NCBI GenBank assembly: GCA_041737175.1 | Contig: JBGSSF010000020.1 | Location: 62,001-126,000 of the forward strand | Length of the DNA: 64,000 nucleotides | Reading direction: 5' to 3' | From: UBA5072 sp041737175 | GTDB lineage: Bacteria; Bacteroidota; Bacteroidia; Bacteroidales; UBA10428 | In this document: positions 43,974-52,419 of the stretch, piece by piece | How the letters are laid out: each line of letters begins with the position of its first letter | Position numbering within the stretch: the first letter of the stretch is position 1 | Program-made: the position numbers and the translations under genes | Notes under the pieces: model-generated | The model's input: only the letters and a program-made list of their open reading frames with translations | Told to the model about the DNA's origin: nothing | Databases searched by the model: none

Positions 43974-44987
43974 ATGAAATCAAGAAAAATTATCCTTTTA
44001 TTGGCTATTGCGGTCGGCTGGATGATGTCCTGTAAAAATCCGGACATTACACCTGGTGATCAGCAGAAAAATGTGGAATTACCCCGTCAGGAGTGGGCTA
44101 TAGTCATTCACGGCGGTGCCGGCGCTTTGGAGAAGGACAGCATGGATCGCGAATTGGACAAATTATACAGGAGCGCTATGGCAGAAGCTCTTCACACGGG
44201 CAGGAAGATTCTGCAGGAAGGTGGTAGCGCGCTTGATGCTGTGGAGATGACGATCAGGGTAATGGAAGATAATCCGCTTTTCAATGCCGGCAAAGGAGCT
44301 GTTTTCACCCATGAAGGTAGGAACGAGCTGGATGCTTCCATCATGGATGGCTCAAACCTGGGTGCCGGTGCAGTTGCCGCAGTAACCGATATTAAAAATC
44401 CCATCAGTGCTGCAAGGGCAGTCATGACCAGATCTTCACACGTAATGCTTTCAGGAGCAGGCGCATCCGAATTTGCCAGGGAACAGGGTCTTGAAATCGT
44501 GCCTCCTGAATATTTCTTCAACCAACGCAGATGGGATGACCTGCAGGAATTGCTGAAGAAAGAAAAGAACGGAACGGTAGGCTGCTGCGCGCTCGATAAA
44601 AACGGCAACCTGGCAGCAGGAACTTCGACCGGAGGCATGAGCAATAAGAGATACAACCGGATTGGCGACACTCCGATAATCGGCGCGGGAGTTTACGCCA
44701 ACAACACCACCTGTGCCATATCAGCGACCGGTCATGGCGAATACTTTATCCGCTGGACCGTGGCGCATGACATTTCAGCCCTTATGGAATACAAGGGTTT
44801 GACACTAAAGGAAGCATCAGAACTGGTTGTCAATGACAAACTGGTCAAAGCCGGAGGTTCAGGCGGTGTGATAGGCGTCGACAGCAAAGGGAATATTGCT
44901 ATGCCTTTCAATTCAAAGGGCATGTTCCGGGGTTTTGCCACAGCGGACGGAGAGGAGGGAGTGTTTATTTTCAGGGACGAAAAGTGA
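43974..44987 (+). CDS. Exported isoaspartyl peptidase / L-asparaginase (Ntn hydrolase)
   Basis: 337 residues, predicted lipoprotein: the signal peptide ends in WMMSC with Cys20. The enzyme matches plant-type asparaginases (IaaA): WAIVIHGGAG (41-50), GKGAVFTHEGRNELDASIMDG, then the autoprocessing site Gly200-Thr201 in KNGTVGCCALD, giving Thr201 as catalytic nucleophile, and GTSTGGMSNKRYNRIGDTPIIGAG. Proenzyme cleavage into alpha and beta subunits is expected. It removes isoaspartyl residues from peptides or hydrolyses Asn, and lipidation places it in the periplasm or at the membrane. Confidence 0.94.
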   Translation: MKSRKIILLLAIAVGWMMSCKNPDITPGDQQKNVELPRQEWAIVIHGGAGALEKDSMDRELDKLYRSAMAEALHTGRKILQEGGSALDAVEMTIRVMEDNPLFNAGKGAVFTHEGRNELDASIMDGSNLGAGAVAAVTDIKNPISAARAVMTRSSHVMLSGAGASEFAREQGLEIVPPEYFFNQRRWDDLQELLKKEKNGTVGCCALDKNGNLAAGTSTGGMSNKRYNRIGDTPIIGAGVYANNTTCAISATGHGEYFIRWTVAHDISALMEYKGLTLKEASELVVNDKLVKAGGSGGVIGVDSKGNIAMPFNSKGMFRGFATADGEEGVFIFRDEK

Positions 44988-45013
44988 ATATGAAATGGTC
45001 GATATTTTAGCGG

Positions 45014-45688
45014 TTAGCCATGTGATAGCTGCTTTAAATTCATCTCCGAGTAGATCAGAATTTTATAATACGTGTAGTAAATGACAAATCCTTTGGGAAG
45101 CTGGGAAAGGTAAATCATTTTCTTTGGGTTTAAAGCATTCATGATTATACTTGTTATAAGCGCTGTCAATAAAATTAAACACAAGTTAAAGATCCAGGAA
45201 TATCCCGAATAGCGCAATTGCCTGAGATCAAAGGGATGCTTTTTGATGAAATTGCCGAGCAGGTATAATGTCGCAATAAGGTAAATCCCGTTTATCATTG
45301 AATAAGCAATTTCCAAAACCTTTCTGATCAGAAAGTTCTCAAAACACAATACAGTTAAAGGCATCATGAATGAAATATTCAGCAGGTGGATGCCAATCCT
45401 GTTTTTAGATCCGGGATGAATTAGAACGGTCGCATAAAGGAATAGAAAGGGACTGATCAGAAGTTCATAGAAATAATAGGGAAAGCACAGTAAAGAAAAG
45501 GCTGCAAATAAAGGACTTAATAACTCATAAAGGGAAAGGAAAGATAAAGCAAGGAGCATCAGTCCCAGCAGGAAATTGGGGCCCGGCTTCAGTTCTGAAC
45601 GGATAATGAAGAAAGCCGATAAGAAAACGCCATGGCAGGCAATTACCAGGGCTATTGCATTCGCTATATTCAGACCAAAGGTTTCCAT
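45014..45688 (-). CDS. Orphan 7TM sensor-like membrane protein lacking an output domain
   Basis: 224 residues with about seven hydrophobic helices. The layout mirrors the N-terminal membrane half of the 7TM-AraC regulator at 46638-47792: N-terminal helix, charged turn, LLGLMLLALSFLSLYEL (compare IGLWMLAFSLTALDIFL), PFLFLYATVLIHPGSKNRIGIHLLNISF (compare PLFYLYVVSSIKGPVGNRQLMHLLPFAL), final helix and the short cytoplasmic end KILIYSEMNLKQLSHG. The AraC helix-turn-helix is missing, and the convergent asparaginase gene ends 26 bp away, so there is no room for it. Either a truncated relic or a separate sensor subunit. Moderate confidence that it is a real protein. Confidence 0.65.
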   Translation of the reverse strand: METFGLNIANAIALVIACHGVFLSAFFIIRSELKPGPNFLLGLMLLALSFLSLYELLSPLFAAFSLLCFPYYFYELLISPFLFLYATVLIHPGSKNRIGIHLLNISFMMPLTVLCFENFLIRKVLEIAYSMINGIYLIATLYLLGNFIKKHPFDLRQLRYSGYSWIFNLCLILLTALITSIIMNALNPKKMIYLSQLPKGFVIYYTYYKILIYSEMNLKQLSHG

Positions 45689-45729
45689 GGCAACGGGAAA
45701 GACAGGTTTGTATTAAAAGATTGACGGAA

Positions 45730-45752
45730 AAGCGTAGTTGCAAACTACGCTT
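45730..45752. repeat. REP-like hairpin 1
   Basis: Stem AAGCGTAGTT / AACTACGCTT (10 bp), loop GCA. Followed on the plus strand by AGCG. It lies 41 bp upstream of the orphan 7TM gene start. See the paired element at 45785-45809. Confidence 0.7.
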
Positions 45753-45784
45753 AGCGTAATATGAAAATAATCTATATGTTAAGC

Positions 45785-45809
45785 TAGGCGGAGTTTGTAA
45801 CTCCGCCTA
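45785..45809. repeat. REP-like hairpin 2, inverted relative to hairpin 1
   Basis: Stem TAGGCGGAGTT / AACTCCGCCTA (11 bp), loop TGT. Its reverse complement resembles hairpin 1: both contain CAAACT(A/C)CGC(T/C)TAGC, with the A/C change matched on the other arm (T in GCGTAG, G in GCGGAG), so base pairing is kept. It lies 34 bp after the stop of the minus-strand barrel gene and could also serve as its terminator. Confidence 0.7.
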
Positions 45810-45843
45810 TAAAGATTGCTTTGGATACAAACTCCTCACAGAA

Positions 45844-46473
45844 TCAATACAATCCAAATTTAATCCCTGCAGTAATCGTAAAACCTGACAGATCACCATC
45901 TGTTACGTGGGTTCTGGAAATGTTTTCATTATCCTGATTGATTCCATGCACCAGGCGGTATCCTATACCCATTACTAATCTGGTTTTGACACCCAGGTTG
46001 AGCTCACCATTGATCCCTGCTTCGGCAAGATAGAAGTTTGCGCCTGTGACATTCCCGAAATTATCAAACACGTTTGATTTCTCATTCTGGTAATCTTTGG
46101 TTGAGCCACTGCCCAAAGTTAACTGACTATTCAGATGTAAAAGCTTGTCCGGATTCAGGGAGACCTGTACCATTAATCCTGTATAACCATAATTAACCCT
46201 GGGATGCGTTACATTGGCAGCCCCTGTAATACCTACCATAACAACATGATTGAATAAGGCTCCGGCAAACATACCATATTGTGTACTCAATTGGTCCTGT
46301 ATGGATGCGGTTTTCATTTCGATCCCCCAGATAAAGGTCGTTTCTGAATCAGTTCCGAATACGGATTTTGTTTCCTGGGAGAAGATTGCCGCGTGGCCTG
46401 CAATCATAAGAACAGTTGCCAAAGTCATAATGAACTGGGCTGTTCTGCCTATTAAAAGATTATTAGTTTTCAT
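45844..46473 (-). CDS. Small secreted outer-membrane-barrel-like protein
   Basis: 209 residues with a signal peptide (LATVLMIAGHAAIFSQ, cleavage near residue 33). The mature part has alternating strands (TTFIWGIEMKTASI, GMFAGALFNHVVMVGITGAANV, NYGYTGLMVQVSL, GELNLGVKTRLVMGIGYRLVHG) and ends FTITAGIKFGLY with an aromatic C-terminus, as expected for a small 8-strand barrel. I do not recognise the family. It has its own good promoter (46508-46536) and lies beside a 7TM-AraC regulator, which may control it. Confidence 0.75.
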   Translation of the reverse strand: MKTNNLLIGRTAQFIMTLATVLMIAGHAAIFSQETKSVFGTDSETTFIWGIEMKTASIQDQLSTQYGMFAGALFNHVVMVGITGAANVTHPRVNYGYTGLMVQVSLNPDKLLHLNSQLTLGSGSTKDYQNEKSNVFDNFGNVTGANFYLAEAGINGELNLGVKTRLVMGIGYRLVHGINQDNENISRTHVTDGDLSGFTITAGIKFGLY

Positions 46474-46507
46474 GACATTAAGTTTTGGTTAAACATAAAA
46501 TTCAAAC

Positions 46508-46536
46508 CAAACTTACGTTATGATACAGGATATCAA
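46508..46536 (-). promoter_or_regulatory. Promoter of the small barrel protein gene
   Basis: Minus strand: TTG (46536-46534), 18-bp spacer, TAAGTTTG (46515-46508), then about 34 bp to the ATG at 46473. A close match to the Bacteroidota promoter consensus. Confidence 0.7.
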
Positions 46537-46637
46537 GCAATTCACTTATAAGCGCGTACTATGCGATTATAAGCGAGCACAGATCCGTTTTAATAAAGAA
46601 TTGATAATTAGCAGAATGTGAAATATTATAAAGAAGG

Positions 46638-47792
46638 TCAAACTCTGTATTCAGAAGGTGTTTTTCCGGTGATTTTCTTGAAAGTTTTATTAAAAGCTGA
46701 CTTTGAATTATAGCCAACTTCCTCGGCGATGTCTTCAATTGTCATATGATTGCATTTGGGATCCGACAACAATTGCTCGGCTTCAAGGATCCGGTAAGTG
46801 GCAATGAATTCAAAAAACGACTGATTGAGCTTTTCATTCATAACCTGTGAAATATGATGCGTGGGAACAAGCAGTTTTTTTGAAAGCAGTGTTTGCGAGA
46901 TCAGATTATTCCGGTAATATTTCTCATTTTCCATCCCTTCTTTAAGTCTTTTAAGAATATCCGATTTGTCCTCCTCGCTCAGGGATGACCTGGCATACTT
47001 TTTTCCGGCGGAAAGATCCGTGCTCAGGTGTTCGGTAAAGAAGGCCGATGAACTGATTACGCTGATGCTGGTACCATAAATAATAAGAGTGGCAAAAGAA
47101 ATAACAAGATAATCACCCAAATCCCGTCCAAAAACTAGCTTTACCACAACCAGCAACAGCAACATCAGAAAAAGAGAAATGGTAAAATTCCGCAACCAGC
47201 TCAGATTCTTATATCTGCGAATAAAAAATGATACATGCTCGTTTCTGAAAGCATTTGCAATGATCAAAAAACTGCCGACAAAATAAACCAGTATGTACAA
47301 TCCTGAAATTTCATTAAGATATTTCCTTAAAAGCAGAGGATCGGGATTCCAGGCAGGGTATACGGGTTCAATTTTCGCATCCGGGAAAAAAGCCTGGGTG
47401 TATTGATGCAATTTATAACCGGTGGGTTGCAGCATGTATAACAGATTGTATACCGCATAAAGCGCAAAGGGCAATAAATGCATCAGCTGTCTGTTTCCAA
47501 CAGGACCTTTTATGCTCGATACGACATAAAGATAAAAAAGAGGTCCGATGGTAAATGTCAGGCTCTCACTGAAATTGTCGAGGTAGGCAAAACGAGCCAT
47601 ATACCCGGTATAGCAAAGAAAAATATCAAGTGCCGTGAGGGAAAAAGCCAGCATCCACAGACCGATAAAAATATTCGGCTGGTATACCCTGTTTTTTTTG
47701 TTCAGGAAGAAAAAGGAAAGAATAAGGCCCTGTATTACCCCCAGAAGTATGAGGAAGGCAAAGAAATTAATATGTGGTTCAATCTCAACCAA
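46638..47792 (-). CDS. 7TM-AraC family membrane-bound transcriptional regulator
   Basis: 384 residues. The N-terminal ~250 hold about seven transmembrane helices (FFAFLILLGVIQGLILSFFF, LWMLAFSLTALDIFLCY, IGPLFYLYVVSSI and so on). The C-terminal ~110 are an AraC helix-turn-helix (SQTLLSKKLLVPTHHISQVMNEKLNQSFFEFIATYRI ... MTIEDIAEEVGYNSKSAFNKTFKKITGKTPSEYR). The membrane part presumably senses a ligand and the regulator acts from the membrane on nearby genes. Neighbours on the same strand are a barrel protein and an MFS exporter; the orphan 7TM protein at 45014 is its structural cousin. Confidence 0.9.
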   Translation of the reverse strand: MVEIEPHINFFAFLILLGVIQGLILSFFFLNKKNRVYQPNIFIGLWMLAFSLTALDIFLCYTGYMARFAYLDNFSESLTFTIGPLFYLYVVSSIKGPVGNRQLMHLLPFALYAVYNLLYMLQPTGYKLHQYTQAFFPDAKIEPVYPAWNPDPLLLRKYLNEISGLYILVYFVGSFLIIANAFRNEHVSFFIRRYKNLSWLRNFTISLFLMLLLLVVVKLVFGRDLGDYLVISFATLIIYGTSISVISSSAFFTEHLSTDLSAGKKYARSSLSEEDKSDILKRLKEGMENEKYYRNNLISQTLLSKKLLVPTHHISQVMNEKLNQSFFEFIATYRILEAEQLLSDPKCNHMTIEDIAEEVGYNSKSAFNKTFKKITGKTPSEYRV

Positions 47793-47817
47793 GGTTGATC
47801 CCTGAGGTTATGGAATT

Positions 47818-47825
47818 CAAATTTA
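47818..47825 (-). promoter_or_regulatory. -7 box of the 7TM-AraC gene
   Basis: TAAATTTG on the minus strand (47825-47818) fits TAnnTTTG and lies 25 bp before the ATG at 47792. No well-spaced -33 was seen. Confidence 0.5.
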
Positions 47826-47863
47826 CAAAGTTTAAGACCAATGATTGATTTTTTGTACATATT

Positions 47864-49252
47864 TTAATTTACAGGTTTCTTTCCCCTTGCCAGGGAAGCG
47901 AAAACACCCAGCAGGCAAAGGACCGCAAAAACCATGAATACAACCCTTATGCTTTGCATAAAGTCTGGGATATTGGATTGCGAAATGGCAGCATTGCCTA
48001 TGAAAATATGAATCGACATGGCAGCAATGGCCATGCTGAACATCTGACCGGTAAGTCTCATGGTGCCCAGGGTAGCCGAAGCTGTCCCAAGATACCTTTT
48101 GTCCACAGAACTCATTACGGAGTTTGTATTTGGCGAGGAGAACAATCCGAACCCGAATCCCAGGATCAGCAGGGTGATAAAAAGATACGCGTGGGTGGTG
48201 GCTGTTGTCAGGAAAATCAGCATAATAAGTCCAATTACAATAATGGCCATTCCCAACGAGGATAGTATCCTTGAATCGATGCGGTCCGACAATCGTCCTG
48301 AAATTGAGGCAACCAGGGCCATCATTACCGGTTGGGTAATCATGATCAGTCCTGCATCTCTTGGATTAAGTCCCATTACATTCTGCAGGTAAAGACTGAG
48401 AAGGAAAGTGATGCCGAAGGTGGCGGCATAGTTGATCAGGGCAGACAGATTGGAAAAGGCGAAAATGCGGTTGTCGAGGAAAAGCCTGATATTCAGAACG
48501 GGAGCTTTAACATGCAACTCCAGCAATATAAAATATGCCAGGCCCAGGCTGCCTGCAAGGGTCATTACAATGGCCAGTTTCCCGGGGAGTTGTGAAAAGC
48601 CGTACATCAGCGAGAACATGGCGAGGATATACACCACTGATCCTTTAAAATCAAAGGGATCATTTTTGGCCTCGGCCCAGTCGGCTCTGACTCCCCAGAC
48701 GATCCCTGCAATGATCAGCAATCCGGCTGATGCGTTAATATAAAACAGACTCTGCCAGCCCAGGGTCTGGGTAAGAATGCCTCCCAACAAAGGGGCAGCT
48801 GATAATCCCACATATACAGCCGTGGTGTTAAAGCCAATGATACTTCCCCGTTTTTCCGGTGGAAAGGCCGATATGATGATTGCCATCCCTGAACTCAGGA
48901 TCATGGCGCTACCGATACCCTGGATACAGCGGGATGTGATTAACATAAATCCCGATGTGGAAAAAGCACAGAGCAGGGTGGATAAAGTAAAGAAGATGTT
49001 GCCATACAGAAGCATTCTTCTTCGCCCGACAATGTCGGCAAGCTTGCCGAAAGGCACAAGCATGACTGCCGAGAACAAAAGAAAGCCCATGGCGATCCAG
49101 CTGAGTGATAAGGCATTCATGGATAATTCCCTGCCGATGCTCGGAAGGGCGATATTGACGGCCGATCCCATAAAAGGATTGAAAAAAGAGGAAAGCATGA
49201 CGACTGCCAGCAGTATACTTCGGTTGACGCGTATGTCGGGATGAGAGGGCAT
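47864..49252 (-). CDS. MFS multidrug exporter, DHA2 (14-TM) type
   Basis: 462 residues with about 14 hydrophobic helices. Typical family marks: SSFFNPFMGSAVNIALPSIGREL (first helix, motif D1), GKLADIVGRRRMLLYG (motif A), and GIGSAMILSSGMAIIISAFPPEKRGSIIGFNTTAVYVGLSAAPLLGGILTQTLGWQSLFYIN (motifs B and C of exporters). The proton-driven substrate is unknown. The start codon is 2 bp from the 7-base array at 49255, so the array occupies its 5' leader or promoter region. Confidence 0.92.
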   Translation of the reverse strand: MPSHPDIRVNRSILLAVVMLSSFFNPFMGSAVNIALPSIGRELSMNALSLSWIAMGFLLFSAVMLVPFGKLADIVGRRRMLLYGNIFFTLSTLLCAFSTSGFMLITSRCIQGIGSAMILSSGMAIIISAFPPEKRGSIIGFNTTAVYVGLSAAPLLGGILTQTLGWQSLFYINASAGLLIIAGIVWGVRADWAEAKNDPFDFKGSVVYILAMFSLMYGFSQLPGKLAIVMTLAGSLGLAYFILLELHVKAPVLNIRLFLDNRIFAFSNLSALINYAATFGITFLLSLYLQNVMGLNPRDAGLIMITQPVMMALVASISGRLSDRIDSRILSSLGMAIIVIGLIMLIFLTTATTHAYLFITLLILGFGFGLFSSPNTNSVMSSVDKRYLGTASATLGTMRLTGQMFSMAIAAMSIHIFIGNAAISQSNIPDFMQSIRVVFMVFAVLCLLGVFASLARGKKPVN

Positions 49253-49254
49253 GG

Positions 49255-49338
49255 GTAGACAGTAAACAGTAAACAGTAAAAAGTAAACAGTAAAAAATAA
49301 TCAGTGTTCGGTGTTCGGTGTTTGGTGTTCAGTGTTCG
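49255..49338 (+). repeat. Twelve-unit 7-base tandem array adjoining the DHA2 exporter start
   Basis: Units: GTAGACA, GTAAACA, GTAAACA, GTAAAAA, GTAAACA, GTAAAAA, ATAATCA, GTGTTCG, GTGTTCG, GTGTTTG, GTGTTCA, GTGTTCG. The phase is kept through the change from AT-rich GTAAACA units to GTGTTCG units, so the period rather than the sequence is conserved. Confidence 0.93.
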
Positions 49339-49553
49339 GAGTACTTGTCATGATCACATGATTATTTACATGGCGTTATGTATAACAATGAGTTTCAAAG
49401 ATAGAAATTCGGTTCAGAACTTTGATCCACTCATCCGCCGGATTTGATACTTCGGTAAGTGATTTCTTCAATACGGTAGTATTTTTTTGTTTTCGGGCCT
49501 GATAAACAGGACTTTTAGGTCATAAATCAACAGAATTCCTAAAACTCCACATT
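49339..49553. other. Intergenic region between divergent exporter and TonB receptor
   Basis: About 215 bp without a gene. It contains TATTTTTTTG near 49478-49490, a loose -7-like element on the plus strand about 65-70 bp before the receptor start, and nothing else I can name. Confidence 0.4.
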
Positions 49554-51698
49554 ATGAAAACTTTCTTTTGCATCATGCTGTTCAGCATCTTATCACACGG
49601 GCTACTGGATGCCCAGGTATTGATTACCGGAACCGTTTTGGACAGGGAGGGTCAGTCCCTGCCCGGCGCCAACGTTTCTATCCAGGGTTCCTATGACGGA
49701 GCCTCAGCAGATACTGCCGGGTGCTTCAGGTTCAAGACAACCGCGAAAGGAATTCAGGTACTGATCGTAAGTTACGTTGGGTACAAAACTGTGGAAAAGG
49801 AGGTGGACCTTTCCCTTCCTACTGCCCCGATTCAAATCACCCTGGATTTACAGCCGGGAGAAATAAAATCGGTTGTAGTTACTGCAGGTGCCTTCGAGAC
49901 CGGGGACCTGAAACGTCCCATTGTACTGAAACCCATGGATATTGCCACCACACCCAGCGCGCTTGGGGATATTTACGGTGCATTGACAACGCTTCCGGGT
50001 ACCCAGGTGGTAGGTGAGGAAGGAGGCCTTTACGTCAGGGGAGGTGAAGGATATGAGACCAGGACATATATCGATGGAATGCAGGTTCATAAGCCCTTCC
50101 TTTCGAAAATGCCCGATATTCCCACGCGGAGTCGTTTTTCACCCATTCTGTTCAGAGGTACAGTCTTCAGCACCGGGGGGTATACAGCGGAGTACGGCCA
50201 GGCTTTATCCTCGGTAGTCAATTTGAATACCGTAGGGTTGGCCGATCAAACGGAAACCAATGTTATGCTGATGTCGGTAGGAGTGACCGGCTCCCATTCA
50301 CAGAGGTGGGAAAAGGGTTCATTCTCAGGATCATTGCAGTACCTTAATATGATGCCTTATAATGGTATTTTTAAACAAAACATGTCCTGGGAGAAGGACC
50401 CGGCGCAGACTGACGGGACTTTTCTGCTCAGACAGCAGCATGGCAAATATGGCATTTTGAAGGTGTTCGGATCCTTCAGCAGGAGCAAAAGCGCACTGAA
50501 TTATAGTTTTGGAGGCGATACGACAGGGGCTTCCCTGATCGGTCTGCGAAACAACAACTATTATATCAATGCGGTATACAATGATGCACTCGCGAATCAG
50601 TGGAAAATCAAGACAGGTTTCTCCGGGACCTATGATTATTCCGGCACCGGTATCGAAAAGGATCAGCTGGAAGAAACCGTGAGGGGAATCCACCACAGAA
50701 TGACTTTTACAAAAGATTGGGGTGATTTTGTCATGTTGAAGATCGGAGAGGAAGCAGCCTGGTATTCCTATGACCGGGATTATTTTACTGCTGACCAGGA
50801 ACAGGTTTACAAAACGGATTTAAAAGAAGGGGATTTTGCGGTTTATGCTGAACCCGAGATCAGTTTGAATGACCATCTGGTGTTGCGTACAGGATTAAGA
50901 GCCGAATATGCTTCACGACTGAAGAGTGCCAGTCTTATGCCCCGTTTGTCACTGGCATACCGTGTGGGTGATTTTTCCCAGGTGTCGATGGCATATGGTC
51001 TCTTCCGGCAACGACCTGAAAGTCAGTTCCTGATCAATAATAAAAGCCTGGAAACGGAAAAAGCCACGCATTTCATCCTCAACTACCAGTATGAGATAGA
51101 AAACAGGATATTCAGGGTAGAACTTTACAGGAAGTGGTATGATGACCTGGTGAAATTTACCAGTGAATATAATCCCGATCCTTCTACGTATTCCAATGAT
51201 GGCAAGGGGTATGCACAGGGTATTGATATATTCTGGCGCGACAGCAAAACAATCCGGGATCTTGATTACTGGATTTCCTATTCCTTCATTGATTCGAAGC
51301 GGAATTACAAGAATTTCAGCAGACAGCTTCAACCATCCTTCCTGTCACCCCACACTTTCTCAGCTGTTATGAAGTATTTCTACAGAAAGGCCAATACCTA
51401 TGCAGGACTGACCTATGTTTATGCCAGTCCGAAAACCGGGTACAATCCTTTTTTCGAAGTTTCTTCTGGTGACCAAACAAAAGCTTACAATGATCTGAGT
51501 GTTAATGTTGTCATTATCCGGCCCTTTTTGAAGAAATACTGTGCTATCCTTTTGAATGTGAATAATCTGCTCGGATTTAATAATGAATACGGATTCAACT
51601 ATTCCAGTATTCCCGATACAGCCGGCAATTACACGCCTTATCCCATTAAACCGCAATCCAAAAGGTTCTTCATGGCGGGGGCGATATTTAATCTCTGA
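49554..51698 (+). CDS. TonB-dependent receptor with carboxypeptidase-like N-terminal domain
   Basis: 714 residues. Signal peptide to about QVLI (LFSILSHGLLDAQ), then a carboxypeptidase-regulatory-like domain (GTVLDREGQSLPGANVSIQGSYDGASADTAGCFRF). The plug follows (DIYGALTTLPGTQVVGEEGGLYVRGGEGYETRTYIDGMQV), then a barrel ending RFFMAGAIFNL. There is no SusD partner. The substrate is unknown. The downstream secreted helical protein and LytS/LytTR pair, all plus strand and close together (50, 28 and -4 bp), suggest one regulated unit. Different from the receptor at 37358, with only family-level similarity. Confidence 0.92.
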   Translation: MKTFFCIMLFSILSHGLLDAQVLITGTVLDREGQSLPGANVSIQGSYDGASADTAGCFRFKTTAKGIQVLIVSYVGYKTVEKEVDLSLPTAPIQITLDLQPGEIKSVVVTAGAFETGDLKRPIVLKPMDIATTPSALGDIYGALTTLPGTQVVGEEGGLYVRGGEGYETRTYIDGMQVHKPFLSKMPDIPTRSRFSPILFRGTVFSTGGYTAEYGQALSSVVNLNTVGLADQTETNVMLMSVGVTGSHSQRWEKGSFSGSLQYLNMMPYNGIFKQNMSWEKDPAQTDGTFLLRQQHGKYGILKVFGSFSRSKSALNYSFGGDTTGASLIGLRNNNYYINAVYNDALANQWKIKTGFSGTYDYSGTGIEKDQLEETVRGIHHRMTFTKDWGDFVMLKIGEEAAWYSYDRDYFTADQEQVYKTDLKEGDFAVYAEPEISLNDHLVLRTGLRAEYASRLKSASLMPRLSLAYRVGDFSQVSMAYGLFRQRPESQFLINNKSLETEKATHFILNYQYEIENRIFRVELYRKWYDDLVKFTSEYNPDPSTYSNDGKGYAQGIDIFWRDSKTIRDLDYWISYSFIDSKRNYKNFSRQLQPSFLSPHTFSAVMKYFYRKANTYAGLTYVYASPKTGYNPFFEVSSGDQTKAYNDLSVNVVIIRPFLKKYCAILLNVNNLLGFNNEYGFNYSSIPDTAGNYTPYPIKPQSKRFFMAGAIFNL

Positions 51699-51747
51699 TA
51701 ATGAAAATTTGATTATTAATGGATACTTAACTTCAAAAATCTGTAAA

Positions 51748-52392
51748 ATGAAAACGATCATCATTACAATTACCTGCATTTTTATGTCCTTTATAATGCA
51801 TGCGCAGAGTGACCAGTTTAAAAATGCCATGTTGTACAACCTGGAGCTGTCAAAATCAGCCCATACCGTTGAGAATTATCAGGAGCTTGCCAATAATTTC
51901 GAGCGAATTGCCACAGCCGAACAGAAGGAGTGGACAGCCTGGTATTATGCTGCTTTTTACAACCTGATAATCAATTTTCAGGATTCGGTCAGTGACCGGA
52001 AGCAGAAATACATCGCCATCGCGCAGCAGCAAATCGACAGGGGCCTGAAATTAAAACCCGGGGAAACCGAGTTGATGGTGCTGAAGGTGATGTCCTATTA
52101 TGCCGAAATGGCCGTTGATCCGATGAAGGGCATGACCTTGCTGGGCGAAGCCAATGCTTTACTGGACAAGGCAAAGTCAATCAACCCCGATAATCCCAGG
52201 ATTTATCTTGAAGAAGCTGAGGCAATCCATGGTATGCCGGTGGAATTTGGCGGAGGTATCGAAAAAGCAAAACCTCTTCTCTTGCTTGCCAGTGAAAAAT
52301 TCAGCAAATTTGTTCCTGCTGATCCTTTGTCTCCCGACTGGGGGAAAGATCGCTGTGATGCACTCATCAATATAAAGCAGGAAGGCAACTGA
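51748..52392 (+). CDS. Secreted helical (TPR-like) protein
   Basis: 214 residues from ATG 51748 with a signal peptide (MKTIIITITCIFMSFIMHAQ). The longer frame starting at 51583 overlaps the TonB receptor and is rejected. The mature part is helical with TPR-like spacing (TVENYQELANNFERIATAEQKEWTAWYYAAFYNLI, KYIAIAQQQIDRGLKLKPGETELMVLKV, GEANALLDKAKSINPDNPRIYLEEAEA). No enzyme motif. Probably a periplasmic partner of the receptor upstream or of the sensor downstream. Confidence 0.8.
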   Translation: MKTIIITITCIFMSFIMHAQSDQFKNAMLYNLELSKSAHTVENYQELANNFERIATAEQKEWTAWYYAAFYNLIINFQDSVSDRKQKYIAIAQQQIDRGLKLKPGETELMVLKVMSYYAEMAVDPMKGMTLLGEANALLDKAKSINPDNPRIYLEEAEAIHGMPVEFGGGIEKAKPLLLLASEKFSKFVPADPLSPDWGKDRCDALINIKQEGN

Positions 52393-52419
52393 ATACGTTG
52401 AAAAGAATGAAACTTCATC

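Noticed and set aside
51583..51747. Longer N-terminus of the small helical protein
   Set aside because: It overlaps the TonB receptor coding end in another frame, and the signal peptide starts exactly at ATG 51748.
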